The notes beneath the pieces were generated by a model. The model was not told the origin of the DNA, made no database searches, and saw only the letters and a program-made list of their open reading frames with translations. A program made the position numbers and the translations under genes. A DNA stretch of 64,000 nt from Verrucomicrobiaceae bacterium E54 (GTDB lineage Bacteria; Verrucomicrobiota; Verrucomicrobiia; Verrucomicrobiales; Akkermansiaceae). Within the stretch, counting starts at the first letter, position 1, and each line of letters opens with the position of its first letter. The stretch spans positions 62,001 to 126,000 of the forward strand of contig JAKZES010000001.1 of assembly GCA_022548915.1 (NCBI GenBank), read 5' to 3'. This document shows positions 33,702 through 43,185 of the stretch, one piece after another.

Positions 33702-35666
33702 TCACCAGAATGCGATGTAGAGTCCGATGGTGGCAATCACGATGGCCACGCCCACGATCTTGGCGCCGGGGGAGGTGGTCAGTTCCATCTGCTCGTTGAC
33801 CGGCAGTTCGACCGGCTTGTGCATCGGCTTGGCGAGGGTAATGACGAGGCCGGTGAGCAGGACGATGAAGAAGCAGATCGCCATGCGGTCGAGGAAGGCC
33901 ATCTCGGGCGAATACCAGAGACCGCTGCTGGTGAGCCACGGGCCGACGAGCCACTTGAGTCCGGCGTAGCAGATGATGTTGGTGACGATGCCGACGACGC
34001 CGAACCAGCGCGGGGTGCGCGGCGAGAAGAAGCCGAAGATGAAGACCGCGAGGATGCCGGGCGAGATGAAGCCCTGGAATTCCTGGATGTATTTGAAGAT
34101 GCTCTCGAAGTTGTCGAGCTTGGGCGCGACCAGCGCGGCGAGCAGGACGAAGAGCACGACGAAGAAGCGCCCGACCTTGACCAGCAGGGCCTGGTCGGTG
34201 GTGTGGGTGAACTTGGCGAAGAGGTCCATGGTGGCAATGGTCGAGGCCGAGTTGAGCATCGAGGCCAGCGAGCTGATGACCGCACCGCAGAGCGCGGCGA
34301 GCACGAACCAGGAGATCCAGGGCAGGGGCTTGATCAGGTTGCGCACCAGCACCGGGAAGGCGGCGTCGTAGTCATGGCCGACGAGACTGCCGGCCGACTT
34401 GCCACCGGCATCGATGACCTTGGCCGCGAGTTCGTTGATGCGGGCGGTAAGCGCCCCCGGGCCTTCCGGACTGCCGGCCTCGGTCCCGGCCGCGCCGGCG
34501 TTGTGGGCCAGCACCTTGAGGGCGAGGTCGGGGTTGTTTTCGGCGAAGGTTTCGTTGACCTGGAGGACCTGTCCGGCCTCGGCCTTCTCGAAGATCACGA
34601 GGTTCTTGTCACTCGCGCTGGACTGGAGGTCGTCGGAGAACAGGTTGAAGGCGAGGATGCCGGGGATGACGACGACGAAGGGGACGATGAGCTTGAGGAA
34701 GGCGGCGAAGACGATGCCCTTCTGGCCCTCGGCGAGGGATTTCGATCCGAGCGTGCGCTGGACGATGTACTGGTTGAGGCCCCAGTAGAAGAAGTTGGGG
34801 ATCCACAGGCCGATGAGCAGCGCGGTCCACGGGATGTCGGAGTCCTCCTTGGGGCGGACCATGTGCATCTTGCCGCCCGAGCCGTTGGGGCCGTTGACGG
34901 CGACGGCCTCGCCGTCGACGCCGTCATTGAGAAGCTTGAGGCGCTCCCAAGCGCCGGCCTTCTCGAGGTCGGCCACGGTGGCGTCGGAGTTGGCGACCTT
35001 GGTCTGGATCAGCTCCTCGGCGGGTGTTTCGGCGAGGGTGCTCATGGCGAAGAAAAGGACCACGGCGCCGCCGAGGATGAGCGCGGAACCCCAGACCAGG
35101 TCGGTCCACGCGCAGGCCTTGAGACCGCCGACGAAGACGTAGATGGCGGCGACGGCGGCGATGAGCCAGCACATCGCGGTGAGGTTGTTGATGACCGGGA
35201 CGTCGTTGTAGTATTCCGAGACGAACTTGGCGCCGGAGAAGATGACCGAGGAGGTGGTGACGAAGACCAGCGTGACGATCGCCGGGATGGCCATCGCGAG
35301 GCGGGCGACGCCGTCGAAGCGGTACTGGAGGAACTCGGGAATCGTGTAGAGGCCGGCCTTGAGGAAGCGCGGCAGGAACCAGAAGGCAACGAAGACGAGG
35401 GTGACGGCGGCCATCCATTCGTAGGAGGCGATGGCCATGCCGAGCCAGTTGGCCGACGACCCGGACATCCCGACGAACTGCTCGGTCGAAATGTTGGCGG
35501 CGATGAGAGAGAAGCCGACCAGCCACCAGGTCAGGCCACGGCCGGCGAGGAAGTATCCGGTGGCGCCGGCTTCCTCGGCGTGGACCTCGTCGCGGCTTTT
35601 CCAGATGCCGAGACCGACGACGCCGACGACGGCGACAATGAAGAGGATGACTTCGATGCTGTTCAT
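33702..35666 (-). CDS. SLC5-type sodium:sugar symporter
   Basis: 654 aa multi-TM; EAGATGYFLAGRGLTWWLVGFSLIAANISTEQFVGMSGSS; adjacent to galK. Confidence 0.88.
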   Translation of the reverse strand: MNSIEVILFIVAVVGVVGLGIWKSRDEVHAEEAGATGYFLAGRGLTWWLVGFSLIAANISTEQFVGMSGSSANWLGMAIASYEWMAAVTLVFVAFWFLPRFLKAGLYTIPEFLQYRFDGVARLAMAIPAIVTLVFVTTSSVIFSGAKFVSEYYNDVPVINNLTAMCWLIAAVAAIYVFVGGLKACAWTDLVWGSALILGGAVVLFFAMSTLAETPAEELIQTKVANSDATVADLEKAGAWERLKLLNDGVDGEAVAVNGPNGSGGKMHMVRPKEDSDIPWTALLIGLWIPNFFYWGLNQYIVQRTLGSKSLAEGQKGIVFAAFLKLIVPFVVVIPGILAFNLFSDDLQSSASDKNLVIFEKAEAGQVLQVNETFAENNPDLALKVLAHNAGAAGTEAGSPEGPGALTARINELAAKVIDAGGKSAGSLVGHDYDAAFPVLVRNLIKPLPWISWFVLAALCGAVISSLASMLNSASTIATMDLFAKFTHTTDQALLVKVGRFFVVLFVLLAALVAPKLDNFESIFKYIQEFQGFISPGILAVFIFGFFSPRTPRWFGVVGIVTNIICYAGLKWLVGPWLTSSGLWYSPEMAFLDRMAICFFIVLLTGLVITLAKPMHKPVELPVNEQMELTTSPGAKIVGVAIVIATIGLYIAFW

Positions 35667-35807
35667 GGGTTGGGAATGAGTTCCGGGCGGGAGGATCTAA
35701 TGAAGCCGCCCGAGTTCCGGCAAGGTCCGAGTGTGCCCCATCGGCTGACCGGGCCGGGGGCGGATTTCTGCTTTGCCAGCGCGCCCGGGCGAATCGAGAC
35801 TGCGGCC

Positions 35808-36245
35808 ATGAGCGCAGAGATCGGTTCGGAGGAATGGTTGGGAAGCGTGATGGCGGAGTTCGGTTGCCAGACCGGCACGATTCACCGGTCGGCGGATGGC
35901 GAGTGGCTGGAGCTTCAGGCTTCGATCGGGGTGCCCGAGGCCCTGATGCCGGTGATTTCCCGGATCCCCTTCGGCAAAGGGATTGCCGGCGCCGCGGCGG
36001 CCAGTCGGGAGCCGGTGGAGCTTTGCAACCTGCAGCAGGATCTCGGCGGGGTGGCCAAGGAGGGCGCCCGCCAGACCAAGGTCTCGGGATCGCTTGCCGT
36101 GCCGGTGTTTTCGGCCGACGGCGGCCGGGTGCTGGGGACCCTCGGGATCGGGAAAGTGGAGCCCTACGAATTCAGCGGCGCGGAAAAGGGCGTTTTGGCG
36201 AGCCATGCGGTCGAACTGGGGTCTCATTGGGAGTCCGGCCATTGA
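35808..36245 (+). CDS. GAF-domain protein
   Basis: GCQTGTIHRSADGEWLELQASIG...IPFGKGIAGAAAASREPVELCNLQQD...SLAVPVFSADGGRVLGTLGIGK. Confidence 0.7.
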   Translation: MSAEIGSEEWLGSVMAEFGCQTGTIHRSADGEWLELQASIGVPEALMPVISRIPFGKGIAGAAAASREPVELCNLQQDLGGVAKEGARQTKVSGSLAVPVFSADGGRVLGTLGIGKVEPYEFSGAEKGVLASHAVELGSHWESGH

Positions 36246-36275
36246 CCCGGGCGGAGCGACTGTTAGCGTGTGGCC

Positions 36276-36734
36276 ATGAAAGCGGAGGAAGCGGCGAAGA
36301 AGATCCTCGACACCATGCTCGGGCATCTCGATTTCCCGGTGAAGATCGAGATCCAGGAAACCGACGACGGTCCGTGCCTGCAGATCCTCACCAGCGAGAG
36401 CCGGCACCTGATCGGCAAGGACGGGGAGCGGCTCGACGATCTGCAATACCTGGTGAACCGGATCCTGAAGAAGCATTTCCCGAAGGCCAGGCGGGTGAGG
36501 ATCGACTGCGAACACTACCGGGCGATCCAGGAGGACCACCTGATCGAGGAGGTCCGGGGGCTGGCGGAAAGGGTCAAGGCCTCGGGCAAGCCCTTCCGTG
36601 TCCGGCCGCTCAATGCCTACTACCGGCGCATCGTCCACAATGCGCTGGTCGACGTTGAGGAGGTTCACAGCGTCTCGCCGGCGGGTGATGACCGGCTCAA
36701 GCGGATCACGATCAAACCCGGCAAGAAGACATGA
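36276..36734 (+). CDS. Jag-like KH/R3H-domain RNA-binding protein
   Basis: LIGKDGERLDDLQYLVNRIL (KH) and FRVRPLNAYYRRIVHNALVDVEEVHSVS (R3H-like). Confidence 0.8.
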   Translation: MKAEEAAKKILDTMLGHLDFPVKIEIQETDDGPCLQILTSESRHLIGKDGERLDDLQYLVNRILKKHFPKARRVRIDCEHYRAIQEDHLIEEVRGLAERVKASGKPFRVRPLNAYYRRIVHNALVDVEEVHSVSPAGDDRLKRITIKPGKKT

Positions 36735-37195
36735 AGAAATTCCTTTTCGACTGTGGAACGCGCGACTCGGTGGCGTCGGCGGGCCTGTTGTTCCTGAGGC
36801 TGGGCTTCGGCCTGATGATGGCGATCGGGCACGGCTGGCCGAAGGTCGTGGCCTTCGAAAAGCTCAAGGACGACTGGGCCGTGCCGGCCGTGTGGCCGCT
36901 TTCCTACATGTCGAGTCCGGTGAGCCTGATCGCGACGATCGGCGCCGAGTTGGGCTGCGCCGCCCTGTTGGTGCTGGGTTTGGCGACCCGTCCGGCGGCC
37001 TTCATCCTCGGCTTTGCGATGGTGGTGGCGGCGTTCCAGGTGCTGGGTGACAATCCGCTCTTCCTGCCGGCGCAGGGGGCGAAGGAACCGGCCTTGCTGT
37101 ATCTTTTCGCCTGCGTGGCACTGATTGTGGCCGGTGCCGGAAAGGCCTCGCTCGATGCGAGGGTCTACAAGGAGAAGAGGCGCAAGTTTTTCTGA
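36731..37195 (+). CDS. DoxX family membrane protein
   Basis: ATGA overlap; LFLRLGFGLMMAIGHGWPKV...LVLGLATRPAAFILGFAMVVAAF. Confidence 0.8.
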   Translation: MKKFLFDCGTRDSVASAGLLFLRLGFGLMMAIGHGWPKVVAFEKLKDDWAVPAVWPLSYMSSPVSLIATIGAELGCAALLVLGLATRPAAFILGFAMVVAAFQVLGDNPLFLPAQGAKEPALLYLFACVALIVAGAGKASLDARVYKEKRRKFF

Positions 37196-37196
37196 A

Positions 37197-37544
37197 ATGG
37201 AGACGCAACGCCTGGTCCTGCCCGAGGATCTGAACCACCTCGGATTCCTTTTCGGCGGACGGCTGCTGGCCTGGGTCGACGAGGCCAGCTGGATCGCGGC
37301 CTCGCTGGATTATCCGCACTGCCAGTTCGTCACCGTGGGCATGGACAAGGTCGAGTTCCACCACTCGGTGCGGCAGGGGACGATCCTTTCGATCCGCTGC
37401 GAGCGGGAGCGGGAGGGAACCACATCCGTCAGCTACCGGGTCGAGGTGTTCGATCGTCGCAACCCCGGTGCCTCGCCGATCTTCGGCACGCTGGTCAGCT
37501 ACGTCAGCGTGGACGACACGGGCCGGAAGCGGGCGCTGCGCTGA
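37197..37544 (+). CDS. Acyl-CoA thioesterase (hotdog fold)
   Basis: LVLPEDLNHLGFLFGGRLLAWVDEASWIAASLDYPHCQFVTVGMDKVEFHHSVRQGTIL. Confidence 0.8.
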   Translation: METQRLVLPEDLNHLGFLFGGRLLAWVDEASWIAASLDYPHCQFVTVGMDKVEFHHSVRQGTILSIRCEREREGTTSVSYRVEVFDRRNPGASPIFGTLVSYVSVDDTGRKRALR

Positions 37545-37560
37545 GGCGGGCCGCCCGGGG

Positions 37561-38385
37561 TCAGCGCGGCCCCGCGGTTTCGACGGTGAAATCCCGGATC
37601 GCCTCGACCACTTCCGGTCCGGCTTCCTGGAACAGGGTGTTGTGACCGGCTCCGAAGATCTCGATGAAGTTCTTGGTTTCGGCAGCGCTGGCATCGACCA
37701 GAGCCCGGCCGTGGGAGGTGGGAATCACGCCGTCGAACTTGCCGTGGATGACCAGCAGCGGCGTCTGCGAATCCTTGAGGCGTTTCTTGTTGGGGAAGCG
37801 GTCTCCGGGAAAGATCAAATGGGCCGGAGCCATCACGGCAAAGGCGGACTTGAAGGGCGAGAGAAGCACCAAGGCCCTGGGCTCGGTGCGGGCGTCGAGC
37901 CAGACGGAGGGACCGCTGCCGACCGAGCGGCCGACGATCACGACGTCTCTTGGCTGGACGCCGAGGTCCGAGGTGAGGTGATTCCAGGCCGCTTCGATCG
38001 CCCGCTCGCAGGCGGCCTCGCCGGGACGTCCTTCCGAGTGGCCGTAGCCGGGGTAGTCGTAGGCGAACACCCCCAGGCCCGCCTGCTCGAAGGCCCGGTA
38101 GATGGGCAGCGAATGGCCGATGTCCTCGGCGTTGCCGTGCGAGTAGAGCAGGGTGGGGCGCCCGTGCGGGGCGGGGAAATGGAGGGCGGCAATCGATTCC
38201 CCGGCGCTGGTTTCGAACCGGATCAGGGCGTCGGCATCGGCGGCGTAGCTGGGCGGCGGTGGCTGGAAGATCACGTGATCCGCCACCGTGCAGGCAAAGA
38301 GGCTCATGGCTCCGTAGAGGATGACCGGCACCTTGATCCAGCGCCAGAGCTTGCGGATGCCCGATGATGAAGGGTGGCTGGCCAT
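37561..38385 (-). CDS. Alpha/beta hydrolase
   Basis: PTLLYSHGNAEDIGHSL; FAYDYPGYGHSEG; VIVGRSVGSGPSVWLD. Confidence 0.85.
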   Translation of the reverse strand: MASHPSSSGIRKLWRWIKVPVILYGAMSLFACTVADHVIFQPPPPSYAADADALIRFETSAGESIAALHFPAPHGRPTLLYSHGNAEDIGHSLPIYRAFEQAGLGVFAYDYPGYGHSEGRPGEAACERAIEAAWNHLTSDLGVQPRDVVIVGRSVGSGPSVWLDARTEPRALVLLSPFKSAFAVMAPAHLIFPGDRFPNKKRLKDSQTPLLVIHGKFDGVIPTSHGRALVDASAAETKNFIEIFGAGHNTLFQEAGPEVVEAIRDFTVETAGPR

Positions 38386-38401
38386 GGTTCGGGGCGGGAG
38401 A

Positions 38402-40186
38402 TCATTCGACCACGATGGAGGCGTCGGCCGGTCGCTGGTCGAGGAAGGATTTGCGGCAGAGCTCGGCGTATTTCCCCTCCCGGGCGAGGAGATCGTCGTG
38501 GGTGCCTTGTTCGATCACGCGGCCGTGTTCCAGCACGTAGATGCGGTCGGCGTTCTGGATGGTCGAGAGGCGGTGGGCGATGACGAAGGCGGTGCGGTTG
38601 GCCATCAGGGCATCGAGGGCGTCTTGGATCTGGCGTTCGGTCTCGGAATCAACCGAGGCAGTGGCCTCGTCGAGCAGCAGGATGGGCGCGTTCTTGAGCA
38701 AGGCGCGGGCGATGGAGAGCCGCTGTTTTTCTCCTCCGGAGAGCTTCACCCCGCGCTCGCCGACATTGGTGTCGAGCTGCTTGGGAAGATTCCGCACGAA
38801 CTCGGCCGCATGGGCCGCCTCGAGTGCCCGCCACATGTCGTCCTCGCTCGCCCCACGCCGGGCCAGGTGCAGGTTTTCGCGCACCGTGCCGTTGAAGAGG
38901 AAGGGCTCCTGGGTGACGTAGCCCAGCTTCTCCCTCAGCGAGCCCTTGGAGAGCGTGGCGATGTCGGTGCCGTCGATGGTGATCCTTCCGCCGTCGACCT
39001 CGTAGAAGCGGTTGAGCAGGGAGAGCACCGTGGACTTGCCGGCACCGGTCGAGCCGACCAGGGCGATGGTCTTGCCCGGCGACGCGTCGATGTCCACCTC
39101 GTGGAGGGTCGGCTGGTCGCCGTAGGAAAAGCTCACTTTTTCGAAGCGGACGTGCGCCTCGATTTGGTCGGGAAGGCGTTCGCCGGAGGACGCGTTGGGT
39201 TCGTCCGGCGAGTCCATGATCTCGAAGACGCGGTCGCCGGCGGCGCGCGACGAGAAGATCATCTGGTTGAGCTGGCGGAGCTTGGTGACGGGTTCGTAGA
39301 AGAGCCCGAGGAGGAGGAAGAAGGTCACCAGTTCGCCGGCCTCCATCCGGCCGTCGATGACCGCCTTGCCGCCGAATCCGAGGACCAGCGCATAGCCGAG
39401 CATGCTCGCGAATGACATGCTCGGGTTGTAGATCGCCCACCACTTCATGAGGTGGAGGGTGGCCTTGCGGACCTTGTCGGAGAGGCGGTTGAAGTTCGCG
39501 TGCTCCTCGCCCTCCGCGGCGTAGGACTTGATCTGCCGGATGCCGGCGATGTTGTCGTGGAGCAGCGAGTTGAGAGCCGAAGTTGCGTTGCGCTCGGCCT
39601 TGTGGCGGTGGCGCGCGTCCTTCGAGTAAACCCAGGCCCCGGTGATCAGGATGGGGATGGGCAGCGTCGCCCAGAGCGCGACCTCCCAATCCGTCAGATA
39701 CATCACCAGTCCCACGGCAAGCAGCTGGATGCCCGCGACGAGACCCAGCTCGATGCCGTCGATGAGCACCCGCTCCATCGCGGTCACGTCCTCGACGACC
39801 CGGGTCATGATGTCGCCGGTGCGGCGGGAGTCGAACCACGGCAGCGGCAGGCGCTGGATCTTGCGGTAGAGGTCCGAGCGGATGTCGTAGATGACGTTCT
39901 GCTCGAAGTGGTTGTTGATGAAGATCCGGGCGCAGTTCAGCCCGTCCTTGAGGAAGAAGCTGCCGAGGCCGACCAGCACCCAGAACATCAGCTCCGCGTG
40001 GCGGGCCGGATCGGGGATGATCTTGTCGATGACGAAGCCCGTGACCGACGGGAAAACGATGACCGACACCGCCATCAGGGTGGCGCAGAAAAACTGGGCC
40101 GTCGCCAGCCCGGGGTAGCGGCGAAGGTAGGAGAAAACGCGGAGGACGGAGTTCATCGGCCGGCGCACCGATGGGGCGGTGTCCAT
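38402..40186 (-). CDS. ABC transporter, fused permease/ATPase (MsbA-like)
   Basis: ATPase with GSTGAGKSTVLSLL, LSGGEKQRLSIARALLKNAPILLLDEATASVD; six-TM N-term. Start may be 40156. Confidence 0.9.
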   Translation of the reverse strand: MDTAPSVRRPMNSVLRVFSYLRRYPGLATAQFFCATLMAVSVIVFPSVTGFVIDKIIPDPARHAELMFWVLVGLGSFFLKDGLNCARIFINNHFEQNVIYDIRSDLYRKIQRLPLPWFDSRRTGDIMTRVVEDVTAMERVLIDGIELGLVAGIQLLAVGLVMYLTDWEVALWATLPIPILITGAWVYSKDARHRHKAERNATSALNSLLHDNIAGIRQIKSYAAEGEEHANFNRLSDKVRKATLHLMKWWAIYNPSMSFASMLGYALVLGFGGKAVIDGRMEAGELVTFFLLLGLFYEPVTKLRQLNQMIFSSRAAGDRVFEIMDSPDEPNASSGERLPDQIEAHVRFEKVSFSYGDQPTLHEVDIDASPGKTIALVGSTGAGKSTVLSLLNRFYEVDGGRITIDGTDIATLSKGSLREKLGYVTQEPFLFNGTVRENLHLARRGASEDDMWRALEAAHAAEFVRNLPKQLDTNVGERGVKLSGGEKQRLSIARALLKNAPILLLDEATASVDSETERQIQDALDALMANRTAFVIAHRLSTIQNADRIYVLEHGRVIEQGTHDDLLAREGKYAELCRKSFLDQRPADASIVVE

Positions 40187-40292
40187 TCTTTGTAAAGTCA
40201 GGGTTTGTGATGATTCATTTAAGGGTTGCCCGGGCGGGGCTGAAATTCCTAGTTTTCCTCAACCGAAGGAGCAAATCCCTCAGAAAAACCTC

Positions 40293-41195
40293 ATGGCCAA
40301 TATTTTCGCTGCCATCACCGCCGTCCTGCTGCTGGCTTCCGCCTACGTCGCCTTCAAGAACCAGCAGGCTTACGAGAAAGAAATCGAGGACAGCCAGACT
40401 GCCCAGAAAGATCTCGACGTGAGCCGCGACCGCCTCGCGCAACTCCGCAAGGATCGCGACAACACCAAACAAGAGCGCATCGGCGTCGAGGAGGACACCG
40501 TGGCCAAGCAGGAGGTCGAGTCCGAGCGCAAGTCGGGCAATGAGAAGCTCCAGGGCGACATCACAGCCAAGCGTCAGGATGCTGCCGACAAAGCAGAGAG
40601 GATTGCGGAAATTGAAGATCAAACCAAGGAACTCGGCCCGATCAGGGAGCTTGAACCCAAGATTCGCCGGATGCGGACGGAGATCACGGGGCTCGAAGAT
40701 GACAAGGCCGGCAAGGAGGCGAAGCTCGCCAACCTGATTTCCAACAAGAACTCGACGGAGTCGACCATCGAGAGCTACCGCAAGCAGAACGACGCCTTCG
40801 CCAACCAGCGCTCCTTTTTCGACAGCGCACGAATCAGCGCGATCTACGGTCCCTGGGGTTTCGTAACCCTGAGTGCGGGCAACAACTCCGGCGTGGTGAC
40901 CAACTCGACGCTCGATGTGGTCCGTGGCGGGGAGGTGATCGCCAAGCTTCGGGTCCGCTCGGTCGAGTCGAGCCGCTCCTCGGCGGACATCATTCCGGAT
41001 TCGATGGCGGACGACGTCACGCTGATGGCAGGCGACCGGGTCGTGCCGGCCGCTGTTGAGGAGGAAAAGGCACCGGATCCCGCGGCCGCGGAGCCGCCGG
41101 ACCAGCCCCTTCTCGATCCCGATCCCGCGCCGGCGGCCCCTGATGCCGGGGAACCGGACTCCCCCCTCGAGGAAGACCTCGATTTCGATTTCTGA
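40293..41195 (+). CDS. Single-TM coiled-coil protein, paralog of next gene
   Basis: MANIFAAITAVLLLASAYVAF, coiled coil, then YGPWGFVTLSAGNNSGVVTNSTLDVVRGGEVIAKLRVRSVE...GDRVVPA. Confidence 0.7.
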   Translation: MANIFAAITAVLLLASAYVAFKNQQAYEKEIEDSQTAQKDLDVSRDRLAQLRKDRDNTKQERIGVEEDTVAKQEVESERKSGNEKLQGDITAKRQDAADKAERIAEIEDQTKELGPIRELEPKIRRMRTEITGLEDDKAGKEAKLANLISNKNSTESTIESYRKQNDAFANQRSFFDSARISAIYGPWGFVTLSAGNNSGVVTNSTLDVVRGGEVIAKLRVRSVESSRSSADIIPDSMADDVTLMAGDRVVPAAVEEEKAPDPAAAEPPDQPLLDPDPAPAAPDAGEPDSPLEEDLDFDF

Positions 41196-41228
41196 AGCGT
41201 CTGCCGATCTATTTTTTAGTCTAAGCTA

Positions 41229-42044
41229 ATGAAAATCCTTTTTTACATTCTGTCGCTGATCGTGATCGTGACTGCTGCTGTTTTCTCAGTCCAAAATCGC
41301 GGAAAACTTGAGGACCAGGTGGCCTTCAAGAAGGACCGGATTGAGAAAAACCGTTCCGTCAACGCTCAGATCAGCAAGACGGAGAAGGAACTGAGTGACG
41401 AGGAGGACCGGTTGACCGAGGCTCAAAAGGCCCGGGCCGAAGTCGAGCAGAGCATCGCCAGCCTCGAATCCAAGGAGCGCGAGCTTCGACGCGAACTGAG
41501 CGAAATCGAGGCGGATCTTGAGGTGAAGGACGAGAAGATCAAGCAGACCGAAGCGGCGCTGGCGGAGTTGAAAAAGGTGTTTGTGGAGCTGGGCTTCGAC
41601 GGGGATGTCGATATGGATTCGATTGAGCGGAACATGAAGACTCTCGAAGACCGGAAGAAGGTGCTGACCGCCGAGATTGCGGAGCTTGAGACCAATATCG
41701 AGGGCGCCGAGAGCACCATCGCCAAGAACCGTGCGGAGATCGCCCGCCTCGGCGAGCGCAAGGCGGAGCGTGACGCGCGGATCCGCAGCAATGCCCGCGA
41801 GTCGGTGATCACCGCCGTCGATTCCGACTGGGGCTTCGTCGTGATCGGTGCCGGTCGCAGCACCGGTTTCGAGCCCCAGACCAACCTGATCGTCAAGCGT
41901 GCCGGCCGGGTGATTGCCGAGGTCAAGCCTTCCAGCATCGAGCAAAGCCAGACGATCGCCGAAATCGATTTCGACACGGTGGCACCCGGAGTCGTGCTCC
42001 AGCCCGGCGACCGCGTGATGCTGGTCAAGCCGCTGGCGAACTGA
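41229..42044 (+). CDS. Single-TM coiled-coil protein, paralog of previous gene
   Basis: MKILFYILSLIVIVTAAVFSV, coiled coil, then DSDWGFVVIGAGRSTGFEPQTNLIVKRAGRVIAEVKPSSIE...GDRVMLV. Confidence 0.7.
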   Translation: MKILFYILSLIVIVTAAVFSVQNRGKLEDQVAFKKDRIEKNRSVNAQISKTEKELSDEEDRLTEAQKARAEVEQSIASLESKERELRRELSEIEADLEVKDEKIKQTEAALAELKKVFVELGFDGDVDMDSIERNMKTLEDRKKVLTAEIAELETNIEGAESTIAKNRAEIARLGERKAERDARIRSNARESVITAVDSDWGFVVIGAGRSTGFEPQTNLIVKRAGRVIAEVKPSSIEQSQTIAEIDFDTVAPGVVLQPGDRVMLVKPLAN

Positions 42045-42115
42045 GGATCGCGACGAGCGAATATTTTTGGCCTCCGTGCGCTTGATTGCCGCGGAGGTCT
42101 TTCTATGTTTCCTCC

Positions 42116-42307
42116 ATGCGTTTACTCGTCGCCCTCGCCATCGCCTCGCTCGGCATGCCCTTCGTTTCGTGCACGACGGATCCGGATCTCGATCCCCAGC
42201 CGACGAAGCCGCCGTCCGCTTCCAGCCAGTTGCCCCACAATCGTCCGGTTGCCGGACAGGGTGCCGGACAGTTCGGTGCCTTGCCGAACCAGCAGCTGCG
42301 GCGCTAG
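42116..42307 (+). CDS. Small lipoprotein
   Basis: MRLLVALAIASLGMPFVSCTTDPDLDPQPTKPPS..., lipobox-like MPFVSC. Confidence 0.45.
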   Translation: MRLLVALAIASLGMPFVSCTTDPDLDPQPTKPPSASSQLPHNRPVAGQGAGQFGALPNQQLRR

Positions 42308-42310
42308 GAG

Positions 42311-42409
42311 GCGGGACGCCCTCGTCCCGCATTGGAGCGGGTCGGATGGGCACAAGGTATCGTTTCCGATCCGGCGACGCTCGGGGAGTTGTGGCGCGCC
42401 AGCTCCAAT
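42311..42409. repeat. Palindromic intergenic element
   Basis: GCGGGACG-ccct-CGTCCCGC (42311-42330) plus ATTGGAGC (42331-42338) / GCTCCAAT (42402-42409). Confidence 0.5.
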
Positions 42410-42410
42410 G

Positions 42411-42851
42411 TCATCGATGATACGGTTCGCCGCGTCTGAAGCTAGCGACCCGGTAGAGTTGCTCAAGCAGCACGACCAGGGCGAGCTCGTGCTGCAGGGT
42501 CAGCCGGGAGAGCTGCCAGACGGCGTCCGCCTCTTGGCGGAGGCCTTCCGTGTGACCGTCGGCCGCGCCGATGAGGAATGAGACCCGCTTGATCTCGCCC
42601 CGCATCTCAAGCGCTTCAAGGCGCTCACTCCATTGTCGGGTGGTCAGGGCTTCGCCGCGTTCGTCGAGCGCGATCCGGAGATCCCCTTCGGACCGGGCGA
42701 GAAGGGCCTTGGAAACGCTCTCGGAATCGCCGGCCTTCAGCTCGACCAACTCGCAGCCGCCATAGCGCTTGAGACGCTTGAGATACTCGGCGATGCCGGC
42801 GGCGGCATAGGAAAGCGCGGGCTTTCCAGCCGCAAGGATTCGGAGGCGCAT
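42411..42851 (-). CDS. rlmH: 23S rRNA pseudouridine(1915) N3-methyltransferase
   Basis: VSFLIGAADGHTEGLRQEADAVWQLSRLTLQHELALVVLLEQLYRVASFRRGEPYHR matches the RlmH C-terminus (SFLIGG..G and LLEQLYRA..I..G.PYHR). Confidence 0.9.
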   Translation of the reverse strand: MRLRILAAGKPALSYAAAGIAEYLKRLKRYGGCELVELKAGDSESVSKALLARSEGDLRIALDERGEALTTRQWSERLEALEMRGEIKRVSFLIGAADGHTEGLRQEADAVWQLSRLTLQHELALVVLLEQLYRVASFRRGEPYHR

Positions 42852-42890
42852 GCCCGGAATCCAAGCCGAACCCTGCCGGGCGACCAAGGT

Positions 42891-43136
42891 CCGATTGAGG
42901 GCAGGGCGATCAAGCTAGGAATGGAGTCGAAAATTGAGGGGAGAAATCAGGACCATGATGAATGGGATGGATATGATTTTGGGCCTCTGAACCAAGAAAG
43001 CCACTTTGAGAGTGCATCCATTCGAATGGGAAAGGACTTTTCATGAAGTTATCCTATTGATCCGATCCATCCTGGTCCCCAAACAGCGTCATGGTCCTGA
43101 TCTTCTCCCTAGCTTGATCGCCCTCCGATTGAGGGC
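42891..43136. mobile_element. MITE-like element (42903-43124) flanked by perfect 12-bp direct repeats
   Basis: CCGATTGAGGGC at 42891-42902 and 43125-43136; AGGGCGATCAAGCTAGG (42903-42919) is the perfect reverse complement of CCTAGCTTGATCGCCCT (43108-43124); inner arms ATCAGGACCATGA (42946-42958)/TCATGGTCCTGAT (43089-43101) and GGATGGAT (42965-42972)/ATCCATCC (43065-43072). Confidence 0.75.
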
Positions 43137-43185
43137 GTGTTTCGGAGCTTGTCCGCAGACGCTCCGGCGGCAATACTTCAGCAAG

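Noticed and set aside
33672-35800. N-terminal part of the 857-aa plus-strand ORF
   Set aside because: Antisense to the SLC5 symporter; only the C-terminal 145 codons (GAF domain, from 35808) look genuine.
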